Source of the DNA: Aurifilum marmelostoma
Lineage: Eukaryota > Ascomycota > Sordariomycetes > Diaporthales > Cryphonectriaceae
NCBI GenBank assembly: GCA_027559495.1
Contig: JAMXSV010000003.1
Span: 62,001 to 126,000 of the forward strand
Length of the DNA stretch: 64,000 bases
Direction: 5' to 3'
Shown: positions 1 through 11,595 of the stretch, one piece after another
Numbering within the stretch: position 1 is the stretch's first letter
How the letters are laid out: every line of letters begins with the position of its first letter
Notes under the pieces: generated by a model
Seen by the model: the letters and a program-made list of their open reading frames with translations, nothing else
The model's database searches: none
Told to the model about the DNA's origin: nothing
Program-made: the position numbers and the translations under genes

Positions 1-676
1 GAGGGGTAGAGCCGTGCACGAGAAGTTTATTTTCAACTTTGTTGTCGACCTTCCGCGCCTGGACACGCCTGGACACAGCTCAGGGCTCATTCTCTGGTAC
101 AGTAAGCCCGTAGTGTCTCAGATCCAATTCGATGCAACAATTGGCGTTTGTGCTGCGCGACGAACGGTGAACACTTGACTCCTTTGGGCTTAAGGATAAA
201 GACAGTCGCTCGAGGACTTGATATCATGAGGACATTCCTAAGAGGTCACAGCGCAAGACCGCCACTACCGTCAACGTGGCAAATTGCACATGTCCAGTAC
301 GGTATGAGGGTGCGGAGATTTCCAACACAGGCCGAGAATGGTCGATGAACGTAGTCACGGCTGTGCAAGCATAATTTTTCGCCCTGAACGAGATTACTAA
401 CAAAATACTGGAGGCTAAAAAAGGCGAAGTAACTATGATATCGCGACGGACGACGAGCCGAGACGAGAAATTTATTTCCGATAGTGATAGACAACCTCCG
501 TTCTGGCCCCTCTTCTCTCCCTATAGCTCGGCGCATGTATGCTGATATTATGCTCAAGCATGGCGCGCAAGAATGAGAATATATTCAAATAGCAGCCTGT
601 AGATGGCATTTCTTTCAAGCAGAGTCTCCTCGTGGCGCCCAGGCATATTCACTAGGATTTTTTTTCGGAAGCAGTC
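1..676. other. Left-edge intergenic region
   Basis: No convincing gene. Open frames on both strands are short and resemble no family I know. A ten-base unit, GCCTGGACAC, is nearly tandemly repeated around 57-77. The last few hundred bases must contain the promoter and 5' UTR of the FAD oxidase that starts at 677; I see no decisive TATA element. Confidence 0.6.
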
Positions 677-2506
677 ATGAAGCTCTTATCGGTTGTCGCT
701 ATCTTGGCATTCGGGCTACAGTCCATCGTGTCGGCGGCAGTATTAGCACAGTGCCGATGCTTGCCTGGTGACACTTGCTGGCCGTCTGTTTCTACCTGGA
801 CTGCGTTCAATGCGTCTCTGGGTGGAGCACTCATTGCAACAATCCCCATTGGCTCGCCTTGCCATGATCCCAACTACGATGAGGCCGCATGTGAGGAACT
901 GCAGACGTCTTGGACTCTTCCCGAGACCCAGTGAGTAGCGAGACCCATCTTGGCCCAGCTGCAAGCCCGAGAAGAAGTCGTTGACAGTGATGAAACTGCA
1001 GTTTCCCGTCAACTTCGTCAGTTATGCAGGCGTACTTTGCAAACCAGAGCTGTGATCCTTTTACTCCTCAATCTCGGCCCTGTGTTCTGGGCAATTACGT
1101 CTCATATGCGGTCAATGTGTCCTCTGAAGCTCAGGTCACCGAAGCCTTGGCCTTTGCTCAGGCCAACAATATCCGGGTCATTGTCCGTAACACCGGCCAT
1201 GAGTAAGTTTATAGAAAAGCTTTGTTCTTCTCGCGAGTCAGAACTAACAGGACTACTTAGTTTCCTTGGACGATCTACCGGTGCCGGTGCTCTAGCCATC
1301 TGGACCCACAACCTGAAAACTATCAGCTTCACGAACTGGACTGATGAGTACTACACCGGCCCTGCTGTTAAGGTGGGAGCTGGTGTGCTTGGCTACGAAA
1401 TCCTGGAGGCTGCTCATGCGCAAAACCAAGTGGTTGTCACTGGCGAATGCCCTACCGTCGGGTTAGCCGGAGGCTACACGCAGGGCGGCGGGCATTCTGC
1501 TCTTAGCACCACATTTGGACTTGGGGCCGACCAGACACTCGAGTTTGACGTGGTCACTGCTACAGGAGAGATTGTCACAGCCTCACGCACCAACAACAGT
1601 GACCTCTACTGGGCGCTGAGCGGCGGTGGTCCCGGCACTTATGGAGTTGTGGTATCTATGACCGTTCGCACACACCCGGAAGCGACTGTCGGTGGCGCCA
1701 GCCTCCAGATGGCTGCGGCCTACACGACTCAAGACAACTTCAACGAAGCCGTGTCCGCCTTCCACGCCCTCCTGCCAAACATGACAGACCAGGGTGCAAT
1801 GATTGTCTACTACGTCAGCGATGCCGTGTTCGCCATCAACCCCATTACCGTCTACAACTCTACGGCAGACTATATCGAGAACACCGTCTTGGCCCCGTTC
1901 ACTGCCAAGCTCGCCGAGCTGGGCATCCCAGCATCTGTCGGTTACACAGAGCTGTCCTATCGTGACCACTATAACACATACATGGGACCACTCCCATATG
2001 GCAACATTGCCGTTGAGGAGTATCAGTTCGGCAGCCGCATGATCCCCCGCAGTGTCATCGAAAACAATAATGACGGCCTCCAGACGGTTCTGCAAAATCT
2101 TACCGCCAACGGGGTCCTGGCTGTTGGTAGCTCGGCATCATACGCTGGTCCTGAGGGTGCCTACAGCTCCGCAAATCCCGCCTGGCGCAATGCTACGGTT
2201 CATTTGCAACTAACGACCCCGTGGAATTCATCAGCAGCCGCATGGCCAGCAATGTTGGCAGCACAGAAACAGATGACGAACGAATTCGTGCCACAGCTGA
2301 CAGCTGTGACCCCAGACAGTGGCGCTTATGTCAATGAAGCTGATTTTAATCAGCCAGACTGGCAGGAGACATTCTTCGGTAGCAACTACGATGAGCTCTT
2401 AGCCATCAAGAATAAGTGGGATCCTACATCGCTTTTCTATATTCTCAAGGGCGTTGGAAGTGAGGCCTGGACTGTCAGCGCAGATGGAAGAATGTGTCGT
2501 GTATAG
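677..2506 (+). CDS. Secreted FAD-linked oxidase, BBE-like
   Basis: Predicted secreted flavin oxidase of the berberine-bridge-enzyme group (VAO/PCMH-type FAD domain followed by a short BBE C-terminal segment), 566 residues. Exons are 677-930, 1002-1202 and 1261-2506; both introns are GT-AG (donors GTGAGT and GTAAGT), and joining them gives one continuous frame reading NTGHDFLGRSTGAGA across the second junction. A hydrophobic signal peptide covers about residues 1-20. His151 in NTGHD and Cys215 in GECPTVG sit where bicovalent family members attach FAD (8-alpha-histidyl and 6-S-cysteinyl). The GGYTQGGGHS loop follows. The C-terminus keeps the family's N-x-W-D-P-x-x-x-F/Y pattern (KNKWDPTSLF). 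Such enzymes oxidise alcohols, sugars or secondary metabolites with O2; the substrate cannot be read here. The neighbour is a broken O-methyltransferase, which suggests a former metabolite cluster. Family call is strong; exact substrate unknown. Confidence 0.93.
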
Positions 2507-3126
2507 ATTCACAAATGCTTTGTATACTTAGGTATATATGTATATATATTCGTCAAACACAGCCACCGTAAGTTTATTAATCAGGTCGCCGAGGGTCCTG
2601 AAGAAGTGTTCTGCGTAGTCAGATGCCATTTGGAGAACATTGGAAAAAATCCCAACCGCAATTCTGCGTCTTGCTTCGCAAACAGAACTGAGCGAATAAT
2701 AGCACTTTGAGTTATTAATAACCCGTAGTATGGAGCTATCTACTCAGGTATTATACTCAAGCACGATACAAACGAAGCCTGGAAGCTCGCATCGAGGAGG
2801 CAGCTTTAGACTTTCTCTAGGAGTATTGCTGAAACGGGCCACATGAGTGTCAACAGAAGCACGTTGCTTTAATAAGCACTGTAGATGCACGAGGAACTAG
2901 TATATCCAAAGTCGATCCTGGGCATGTCCTGTAACAAGCGGAACAAATTACCGAGTTACGAATAATAAAGCTGGTATAGAATATAAGGAATAATAGTTAG
3001 GACAAAATTTTGAAAAGACTACAACACTCTTACTCATTTTTTGATATCCTAATTCCAGTCCGCTGCGGAATCAACTTCGAGTGAACACAAAACATCGAAA
3101 CACATTGAATGCTAATTGGCACCATT
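2507..3126. other. Intergenic, oxidase to O-methyltransferase relic
   Basis: No gene seen. The sequence just after the oxidase stop is AT-rich, with a short TATATATGTATATATAT run around 2531-2549, and probably contains the 3' UTR. The remainder shows no open frame with family resemblance. Confidence 0.6.
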
Positions 3127-4476
3127 ATGGCTTTCAACTCGCAAGACGATCAGTCGTTTGCTGATAAGCTCGAGGCTCTAGTTGCCAATCCGAGTCTGAT
3201 CCTGCAGGTTGATGACGATGTGCTTCGCCAACGGCTGCGCGAGGCGGGCCGCAAGCTTTAGGGTAGTTGCGCCATAGAGTCAGCAGGAGACACGACGCAT
3301 TGCCTCAACAATACAGTGGGTGGAAGACCTCGCAGGTTAGCCAGTGCTCTATTGACTTGTTTCAGAATTTGGAACTCGCACTGGCCCGTGTCGGAATAGA
3401 GAAGGAAATCTTCAGCATCCTCACTTCTCAGGATACCATCATGACCAACGTCGAACTATCAGAGAAGACCCAAGTCGGCCCGGTCCTGACGAGTGAGTCT
3501 TAAGCTGAACAACTATCGATGACCATCTTTATCTAATTGCCAGTACAGAGCGCCTGCTTCGATACTACCAGTCTCAGGAGATGATCTCTCAACCTGATGA
3601 CGATTCTTACAGCGCCAACAATATACCAAAAGCTTTGACAGCCGTTGTAGCGCAGTCAGGTACCGGTTACTGGTAGGCCAATGCCCAATGAGCCTGTTGT
3701 ATCGGAGATGAAACATTTCCGACCATTTACTTACTAGTTACTCATTAGCTTCGAGATGATCCATACCTCTTCATTGCTATCTCTTCTTGCCCTGAATGGC
3801 GACAGTGAGACACGGGCAGCCACACTTTACTGACGGGATGGACTTTCGGGCGGAGATCTTGTCCTTGCAAAGCGCAAATGATACGAGACCCGCCTTCGAC
3901 GACGTGGGTGGGGCAATGGGCCACCAATGCATTGCCCTCCGGCAGAGGTATCCTAACCTCAAACGCCGTAATCGTTCTTCAGGACCAGCCATTCAATATT
4001 GATGAGGTTAACACAAAACCCCTTCCAGCGTTCGAAGGCATCAAGGCTATAGCCTATGATTTCTTCACACCTCGACCGATCAAAGGTATAAAATATTCCA
4101 GTACTCCTTAATTAGGATGCACAGAGTACATAAGAGAACTCTATCTAATTCGACTAAAACAGGTGCCTGCGCATATCATCTCAGTTGTGTACTTCATGAA
4201 TGGCCAGACCAAAAGTGCAGGGAGATTCTGGGGAACCTCAAAGTTGCCATGACAGCAAACTCTTACCTCTTGCTCGATGAGATAGTGTATCCTGAGCGGG
4301 GCGCAGCATAGCGAGCAACGAACTTGGATATTTTGATGATGACCTGTCTGGCTGCATGGGAGTGTACAGCCGTCCAATGGGAGAATTTCCTCGAGCAAGC
4401 TGGATTTAGAATCCAAAGTATCTTCGAGTATGCGCCGGAGAATCACGACTGTTTGGTTGTTGCTACAGCCCGATAG
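3127..4476 (+). pseudogene. O-methyltransferase pseudogene (fungal SAM-dependent type)
   Basis: Decayed gene for a fungal S-adenosylmethionine-dependent O-methyltransferase of the sterigmatocystin/aflatoxin OMT type. The frame opening at ATG 3127 gives a family-like N-terminus ending LREAGRKL and then hits TAG at 3259. Homology continues in other frames: an exon with NLELALARVGIEKEIFSIL (about 3370-3490), a piece with LLRYYQSQ (about 3550-3600), MPNEPVVSEMKHF (about 3680-3718), the SAM-binding glycine motif DDVGGAMGHQ (about 3898-3930), then VLQDQPFNIDEV in another frame, and after a plausible intron (about 4086-4143) the catalytic-His motif VLHEWPDQKC (about 4183-4215). A further TAG at about 4309-4311 interrupts before the C-terminal LVVATAR and the final stop at 4474-4476. 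Several stops and frameshifts spread over the length argue for a true pseudogene rather than one sequencing error. Confidence 0.88.
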
Positions 4477-5212
4477 CAGCTGAATGTAGTCCCACACAGA
4501 GACCTGCACAATAAGTATATGCAATAGCTAAGAATTATTCCTTGGCCTATTTGTTGCATTGCGGATTCGTCTTATGCTTTGTCAAGTGCTCTACTATGGT
4601 TTTTATATTTCGCGATAAGCCGTTATTATATTTCAACGTATTGCGGCATATGAATGTGGCCTGAGGATTAGTAACAGCACCGCAGCTAGGCCCGCCTCTA
4701 ATCTCTGCGACATGATTTTCTTGAGGGTCACAGGACCCGACACGTGCATACCGAAAGATAAATTATACAGTAACGATACTTTAAAAAATGTCACCTGGCT
4801 GTGGTGGGGCTGGCCGGGATGTGGGGGATCCCGAAAAGTATGCCATGCTTTCCGATTCACATACCGATGTGGACGCAAATGATGAGACGACTGCAGCGAG
4901 CGAGGACCAGCGAGGAACATTGATAAATGTCGCAAAGGAGATGAGCTCGGTTCGATATGCCGACTGCATCATTGGTGGCATTTCCTCGGGCCGACATTTC
5001 TAAGTACGATGCAGGGTTTAATTGCTAACATCCGGCATTTCCTACCAGCATTGATCGTCTTGACTATTTGAGTCCTTAGACAGTTGCGGACTTGACTTAA
5101 ATCAGAGCTCTGTCCTGGTTTCAGCAGACTGCCTTGCTATATTTCGTCTTGCACATACGACGTATCCTCAATCTCCTTTCCTGATCACATATATTCCATC
5201 TGAGAAACATCC
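4477..5212. other. Intergenic, possible gene debris
   Basis: No confident gene. A 71-codon frame at 4788-5003 on the plus strand begins with ATG and has acidic, polar composition, but it does not resemble a family I can name and has no convincing splice partners. The last 150 bases are the probable promoter and leader of the histidinol-dehydrogenase homologue; pyrimidine-rich sequence precedes its ATG at 5213. Confidence 0.5.
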
Positions 5213-6645
5213 ATGGATAGTATACCGACGCTCCACTATCTCAAGACTGCGCGGTTGAATACCACCGCGGAGTCATCCCAAAAGGTCACTGACATTGTTC
5301 AAGGAGTCATCCAAGCCATCAGGACTGATGGAGACAAGGCTGTGAGGACCTATTCCGAACACTTCGACAAATGGTCTCCAGAGTCCTTCAAGCTGTCCCA
5401 GGAACAGATAGAAGAATGCATTGGGAAGGTTTCTCAACAGACCGTACAGGACATCCAAAAAGCTCAGGCAAACGTTCGCAGGTTTGCTGAAGCTCAGAGA
5501 TCATGTATCAAGGATCTTGAAGTCGAGATACACCCCGGAGTTATCCTTGGACACAAGAACAACCCCATCAATCGGGTCGGCGCGTGAGTGCTCCATTAGC
5601 TAATACTACATATGTGTGCAGAAAGCTGATACACATTAGATACATACCTGGTGGTCGTTATCCTCTGCTTGCCTCTGCACATATGACCATTCTTACAGCC
5701 AAAGTTGCCGGAGTAAAGGAGGTCATCGCATGCACGCCTCCCATCCAAGGGCAGCTTCCCAATGCTACCATTGCAGCAGCTCACTTTGCCGGCGCTGATG
5801 AGATCTTCATCCTCGGCGGTACGCAGGCTATTGCGGCCATGGCGGTGGGGACAGAGACGGTAAAGAAAGTAGACTTTATCGCGGGCCCTGGAAATGCATT
5901 CGTGGCCGAAGCCAAACGTCTTCTTTTTGGAAGTATTGGTATCGACCTTTTCGCTGGCCCAACCGAGACGTTGATCGTGGCAGATGAACACGCGGACCCC
6001 TTTACCATTGCGACTGATCTGCTGTCACAGGCCGAGCATGGTCCTGATACTCCTGCTATCCTCATCACGTCCTCGGAATACGTTGGTAAAGAAACCATGA
6101 GAATCATAGAGAAGCAACTTGAAAACCTGCCAACTGCCGACGTAGCAGGGGTTTCATGGAGGGATTTTGGACAGGTTGTCCTAGTGAGCAGCACCGATGA
6201 GGCTTTCCGAGTTGCAGATGCGTACTCGAGCGAGCATGTCCAGATCATAACCCAGAATCCTCGGGAGGCACTTGGGAAGATGACAAACTACGGAGCACTT
6301 TTCCTCGGTGAAAAGACTTGTGTGTCTTACGGTGACAAAGTGAGGATCCTCGAACCCAGAGTCTTGGTGTAAGATTTCTAACGAACGTATTCATAGTGCA
6401 TTGGCACAAATCATGTGCTGCCGACTCGGAAAGCTGGCAAATACACTGGTGGTTTATGGGTGGGGAAATTTCTCAAGACCCAGACGTATCAACAGATATT
6501 AGACGAGAAAGCGAGTGGCGAGATGGGAAGACTCTGCGGCAGATGCTCCCGGGCAGAGAATTTTGAAGGGCATGCTCGGTCCGGTGATTTGAGAGCACAA
6601 AAATATCTGGGCGATGAGTACGAGTGGATCAAGAAGTCGCAGTGA
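5213..6645 (+). CDS. Histidinol dehydrogenase homologue, standalone
   Basis: Single-domain HisD-family NAD-dependent dehydrogenase, 439 residues, close to the length of bacterial HisD. Exons are 5213-5583, 5640-6339 and 6397-6645; introns are GT-AG and the joined frame reads RVGAYIPGGRYPL and YGDKCIGTNHVLPT across the junctions. Key residues are kept: Gln254 and His257 in SQAEHGPDT, Asp356 in YGDK and His416 in EGHARSGD match the zinc ligands of Escherichia coli HisD; Glu322-His323 in SSEHVQI match the catalytic pair; His363 lies in GTNHVLPT. So the protein should be an active dehydrogenase. Fungi normally carry histidinol dehydrogenase as the C-terminal part of the multifunctional HIS4 protein, so a free-standing copy probably does another alcohol-to-acid oxidation; related bacterial paralogues such as HpsN oxidise sulfonate diols. 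No signal peptide, so probably cytosolic. The substrate is inference only. Confidence 0.92.
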
Positions 6646-7289
6646 TCCGAAAACTGAAGTATTTTCTTTTCTTTTCCTTTCAATTCCTTGTTGTGATTCG
6701 AGCTTAGTTGCAATTGGGCTGTTGCCGAAATGGACTTCGGTGGCCATGTCATTAACACTTCACAAAGACGATAAGTGCACTGACATCTCCAACAATCCTT
6801 CTCTTCCCATTTCGAGGGCCCTTCGGTATTACAATATAACTCTATGTAGGGTTGAGGGATCAGGCTTCCCCTATGCCGGAGTAGACTCAGTCAGTAATTA
6901 GCAGAAGGCATCTGCCTCAAATACCATGTTCGCAGCGCCAGCTGGCCCTGACATAGCAGATCGCTGGGATACTTTGACCGTCGAAGCGATCATCGTATCT
7001 CCATCACGACAAGGAGTAGATAATCACAATCTACTGAGCCTTTACGCAAATTTCGTAAGTAGATATCTGACGCTGAAAATAGACTCAATGCCCACAGGTG
7101 GTTTCACGAGTTGCAGAGCGAAGAGCTTGATCTTGGTGATGGGATTCCACACCCCGGCGGAATCTCGAGCCAGTATACGGAGTAGAGATCAGATGCAGGT
7201 AGATTGATTCGTAGCTATGTGGATTCGAAAGAAATGAAGATGACTAACAAAAGGACATGAAAACTTTGCACAATGTAGAAAGGTTGACC
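6646..7289. other. Intergenic between converging genes
   Basis: 3' regions of the histidinol-dehydrogenase homologue (plus) and the PEP mutase/ICL-family gene (minus) converge here. A pyrimidine-rich stretch lies at about 6661-6685. Open frames of up to 95 codons are present but show no recognisable protein. No gene called. Confidence 0.6.
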
Positions 7290-8595
7290 TTAAACACCAT
7301 CAGAGAATGCTTTGCCGCCGGCTCCATTGTCGACCTCCATAGCATCTTGCAGTCCGCACACCTCGAACAGTCGGACGGGGGTAATGCCGTCAGGCGTACC
7401 TACAACGCCCTCGTCCCTGAGCCTGACCAGGGTGTCACGGATAGCTGCGTAAGCGGGTGCCAGGGTGGCAAAAGAGAAGATCATGATGCGGAATCCCATC
7501 GCCTTGGCTTCCTCGACAGTGATTAGGGGACTGTGGCCGTTCTCCACCGAGTTCAGCAGCAGCGGCCAAGGAGCAAGCTCAGCAACGGCAGCAGCCGCCT
7601 GCTCCTTGCTCTTGAACCCCTCAAGAAGGCCGACGTCGGCACCCTCATCCCGAGCGGCTCGCAGCCGTTCGATACACTCCTCATAACCCAGCGACTGCAG
7701 GGCATCGGTGCGTGCAATCAGCACAAAGTCAGAGCGCAGTCGGCGTTTAGTGGCGACGGCCGCGCGAATGCGGGTCAGGTATTCCTCACGAGGCACGACT
7801 TTCTTGCCGGAGAGATGTCCACAACGCTTGGTCAGGATCTGATCCTCGAGGTGTGCACCAGCGACACCAGAGCGAATGTAGTGCTCGACTGTGCGGGCTA
7901 CCATGATGGGGCCTAAAACCGGGAGACTCATGTTCAGTATGTTGTATGTTCAATCTGTACTTATGCAATTGATTGAGTATGAAGTGGAAGGAACTCACCA
8001 CCGTAGCCCGTGTCCATGTCGGCAATGAGGGGAGGACCGAAGGGGTCAAGGTTGGCAATCATATCGGCGTTATCCCTCATATCATGAAGTTGGGCAATGG
8101 CCAGATCGGGCTGGCCAAGTCGAGACGCGGTCGTTCCAGCTCCGGTCTGACATAACAATTACGTTGTATCAGTACAAAGTCCTTCCGCCAGAATGTGCCT
8201 GAGGAAATCAAACCGCTAGGGTCCGGTAGATTTGCGAGCAGAGCATGACTCACCATGTAGAGGGATTTGAAGCCAAGTTCCATGGCTGTGCGGGCAGAAA
8301 GACCGTCGTAGACACCCGGGCAGACGATGAGCTCATCCGTGTTCTCGAGCAGGTGTCGAAGCTTCTTGGCCCCGGAGAAGGGCTCCTCGTCTGTAGTCGC
8401 AGAAGTATTCTGGACCTTGACGAAGATAGGTGCAGCACTGTTGAGCTGCAGCCATGTGGTAGAGGCCTTGAAGGACGGCGACACGCCAGTGGCGAAGAGC
8501 GGGCCTATGGGACTAGGAGTTTCAGACCTGTCCGACGACTGGGACGTCGTATCAAGTCTGATTTCTTGGACAGAAGTTGTGGACGCCATGATCAA
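7290..8595 (-). CDS. PEP mutase/isocitrate lyase superfamily enzyme
   Basis: Member of the PEPM/ICL superfamily (TIM-barrel enzymes that cleave or form C-C or P-C bonds through enolate intermediates), 370 residues. Minus-strand exons are 8595-8254, 8146-7999 and 7912-7290; donors are GTGAGT and the joins restore KSLYMTGAGTTASRLG and DMDTGYGGPIMVARTVEHY. The metal-binding DMDTGYGG motif (about residues 157-164) and the mobile-loop active-site motif KRCGH (about 192-196) are both intact; KRCGH with Cys favours lyase/hydrolase members such as 2-methylisocitrate lyase, 2,3-dimethylmalate lyase or oxaloacetate acetylhydrolase over phosphonopyruvate mutase. About 70 residues rich in Ser/Thr precede the barrel and show no clear targeting signal. 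ATG at 8589, two codons in, is an equally good start. It converges with the histidinol-dehydrogenase homologue. Exact substrate undetermined. Confidence 0.9.
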
Positions 8596-11595
8596 GTGAT
8601 TCCAGTGTTGGTTTTGGCTTTATAAGACAGAAATACTCGACAAGTCAAAACAAGTTGCCCTTGGGTGACTGATGTCTAGCAGAAGACCACATCTTTTGGA
8701 GGGAAACTGTCCTGCTACTTATAGTTGTCCGTCTTGCCTTATATACCTCGCCGATGATTGCTGATTCATAATAATTAATATCAGACATCCTCCATCACAC
8801 CTGGACACACCCGGTCTCCCGTCCTCGTATAATCCTGGCAAGCAAGCGCTTTGAACCAGTTCGATCCCTCCTGACGGACGAAGCCCGAGATGGTGTCGAG
8901 CGTATTCTTCCGTTTTGGTCTTCTTGCAGCAATACCAAGACATGAAGCGATATCAGGATGGAACCCGAGGTCAGCAGCTAACGAATCGCGAAAGTCTGAA
9001 CAGCAAGCCCACTGATAGCACGCGAGGAGGTGCAGCTCGACGTTGAGCGTCTTGTCCTGTGGAGAGACAAGCCAAGCCTCCACCAACTGGGCAGCAGACC
9101 TTGTCAGGCATGGGAGCCCGCGCTTGGCATGGCCAGCAGAGTTGGATCTGGATCGATGATCACGTCCAGGTAGGAATTTGCAAGGACAGTGCGTAGCTTT
9201 CCTCGCCTCCTTGATGCGCCTACAGCTCTGTACGTCCCTCCCTGAGTATCTAGTCAACGCATTGGTCCGCTTGGCAGGTGGAATCATGAGAACCTTGGAA
9301 CTTTGGCTGCTTACTCAGCCTCGTGTACTTTGCGTCTCTCCAATCGTATAGGTCCAGTTGCGAGGACCCCAGTCTGCAAGTAGTCATATGTCACTCCTCA
9401 CGAAAAGAGGCAGAAAGTATGTTCCGATGGCGGCTCTGTACGAGTTGGTTATGGCACTGTGTTCACCTTCTCGCTCAATTTTTCGGAACCCGTAACTTCA
9501 GCCATATCAGCCATTTGTGAAGCCATCTACCAATGCGAACTAGCCTCTTGTATATAGTAGATGTGTGGCTGGCTGCTTTGATGAAGGATCGACCGAGATA
9601 GACTGAACAATTATTGGATTGTCAAAGAGTGTCTGAGCAACAAAGCAGCGAGGCTGGTGTTTGCCCAGCTGAGGGTGGACCAATTTACCTACTACTCCGC
9701 CCAGAGATCTCTTGCCGGGAAGTTTTCCGCGAGTGATCATCTCCCAACTTTCCACTGTCACCTGGTCTATAGTCCCAGAGATGAGAAAAGGTCAAACCGA
9801 CGGGCCCGAACAACAAGCCGGTTAACCAACCGTGTTATTCACACAAAGTCATGAGTGCGGCAGGACATGACGTTGGTGTACACGACCCCCACCTTGATTA
9901 TAGAATGAAGTTCCGTAGAGGTCCGCCAGGTTGTCTGGTCTAGACTGTCATATAAAGAAGGGACGGGTCGTCGTCGTCACCATCCTTGCAATCATTCTGG
10001 TGGGGTGAAGGGTGGCCCCCAAATGCAGATCATCATCCTGAAGGTGGCGGGAGGTCGGCGCGAATTTGGCACTTTCGTCACGGCCTACTGCAAGGCATCT
10101 CGCGGGAATGCCGCACGGCTAGCTGCATTGCAACATCGGGGGAGAGGCACATGGAAGGTGCGAGGTGATGCTTTTACCCTTTTCGGAACGAGAGTCGCAT
10201 TGCATGTGAAAAGGCGTTATGTCTATCTCTCGGTGGCGTGGACGTGTTGTAAAGGTGTTTTATCATGCCAAGGCCTAGCCAAGCCTCCACGCGGCAGATA
10301 AAGCGCCTCAGGGTCGCGGTTTTGGGCCGCGGGACCCTCTTCCGATGCAACGCTGTTACGGGAGCGCCCGCCCTTGGATTTCGAGCATCCCTAATCCGAT
10401 AACCGTTCTTGGCGGCAGCTTGAAAAAAGGGCCTTTCGGACTGCAAAGTCCCGGGCGCGAGGAAACCCCTACAGGTGCAGCTGAGCATGAGGACGGTCCA
10501 AACAAAGAATACCCTTGACTCTTCGGTGTAAAGACTTCAGTAGCACCGCAAGGGTTCGTCCCATGTTTACAAGAGAGCGTTGAGAAGAAAGGTGGTTGTC
10601 TTCGTTACAAGTTCATTTCCTTGCCATATACTGTTATTTACAATTGGATAATTCAGCTGGACCCTTTTCAAAGCTTAAATACACTATGACTATGGCCGTT
10701 CCGGTATTCCAGAGAGATGTGCATATCCAGATCTTTTGGAAAGAAAATCGGAGAATTACTCCTCGGGTGGTTGGGGCAAAGAGAAAGAAAGAGGAAGGGG
10801 GGGAGGGGGGTGGCGTCGTGGCAGAGGAGGACTCCCTAGCTATGGATATTGTGACTGTAAGCAAGTGGCTTCCTTTCCACCGGAGCGTAAGGGGACTATT
10901 CGGCAGGTCTCGGCTGTCAGTCGAGACCTCATTCATGCGTCTCGCAAATCTTTTCCTGTTTTCTGTGATATGTAGTCGTCGGCTTACCTTTCCTGTCATC
11001 TTCTCACCTCTCAGCCATTCCGGCCGAGCTTCCTCTTTTTGAATTTTGTGAGGCGCCAGACGCGTGGTCAATCATAAGCCAAGACAATAGATAGCGCAAA
11101 ATGGGCAAGCAAGGCTGGAGTGTGGCCGCATAAGAGGCCGGGCCGATGCGACATTTGATGACTTCAGCAACTTTATCAGCATCGAAGTGAGTCTTGGGTC
11201 TTGAACCATCGTTCAAATCCCGCCACAACCTCAAAGGTAAGCTGCTGATATGTCCTGAATTCTGCGTTTCCCAGTCCCCGGGGACACGTTTTCCTTTTCC
11301 CTCCCTGCGTCGCCAAGAGCCCGAGGATCCGTACCTTGATAGTAAACGTTACATGTGAGGATCGAATTTTGTTCACCGGTCAACGTGAAGGTTTCCTTGG
11401 CGCCTTTTCAACATGTCCATTCGCCAGTATAACATCTCTCGTGGTTGAGAACCAAGCACAGTGTCAACATAAACCTCAGCAGATTTGCTTCCTACCATTG
11501 CCGGCACACACCTCTATCAAATTCCACGTTTCATGCGATCCTACCCATCATCTTCTCGTTCCTCTACCAGCAGCTCCCTATTCAAAGTCTACACA
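8596..11595. other. 3-kb gene-poor region
   Basis: No confident gene. The longest open frame is 168 codons on the minus strand (9287-8781); a segment reading LNVELHLLACYQ faintly recalls C-terminal parts of AflR-type regulators, but there is no Zn2Cys6 motif upstream and I do not call it. A 148-codon plus-strand frame near 10596-11042 contains the low-complexity GGGGAGGGGGG region around 10797-10813 and looks like non-coding sequence. The final hundred bases contain the leader of the DUF1275 gene. Confidence 0.5.

Noticed and set aside
1..200. Telomere or subtelomeric repeat at the left edge
   Set aside because: No TTAGGG arrays; only one near-tandem ten-base repeat.
10596..11071. Overlapping 145-148-codon frames on both strands
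   Set aside because: Generated by low-complexity purine-rich sequence around 10780-10830; no family resemblance on either strand.
11119..11232. T-arm-like GTTCAAATCCCGCC near 11210
   Set aside because: The surrounding bases do not form the five-base T-stem, and no upstream half-tRNA matches.
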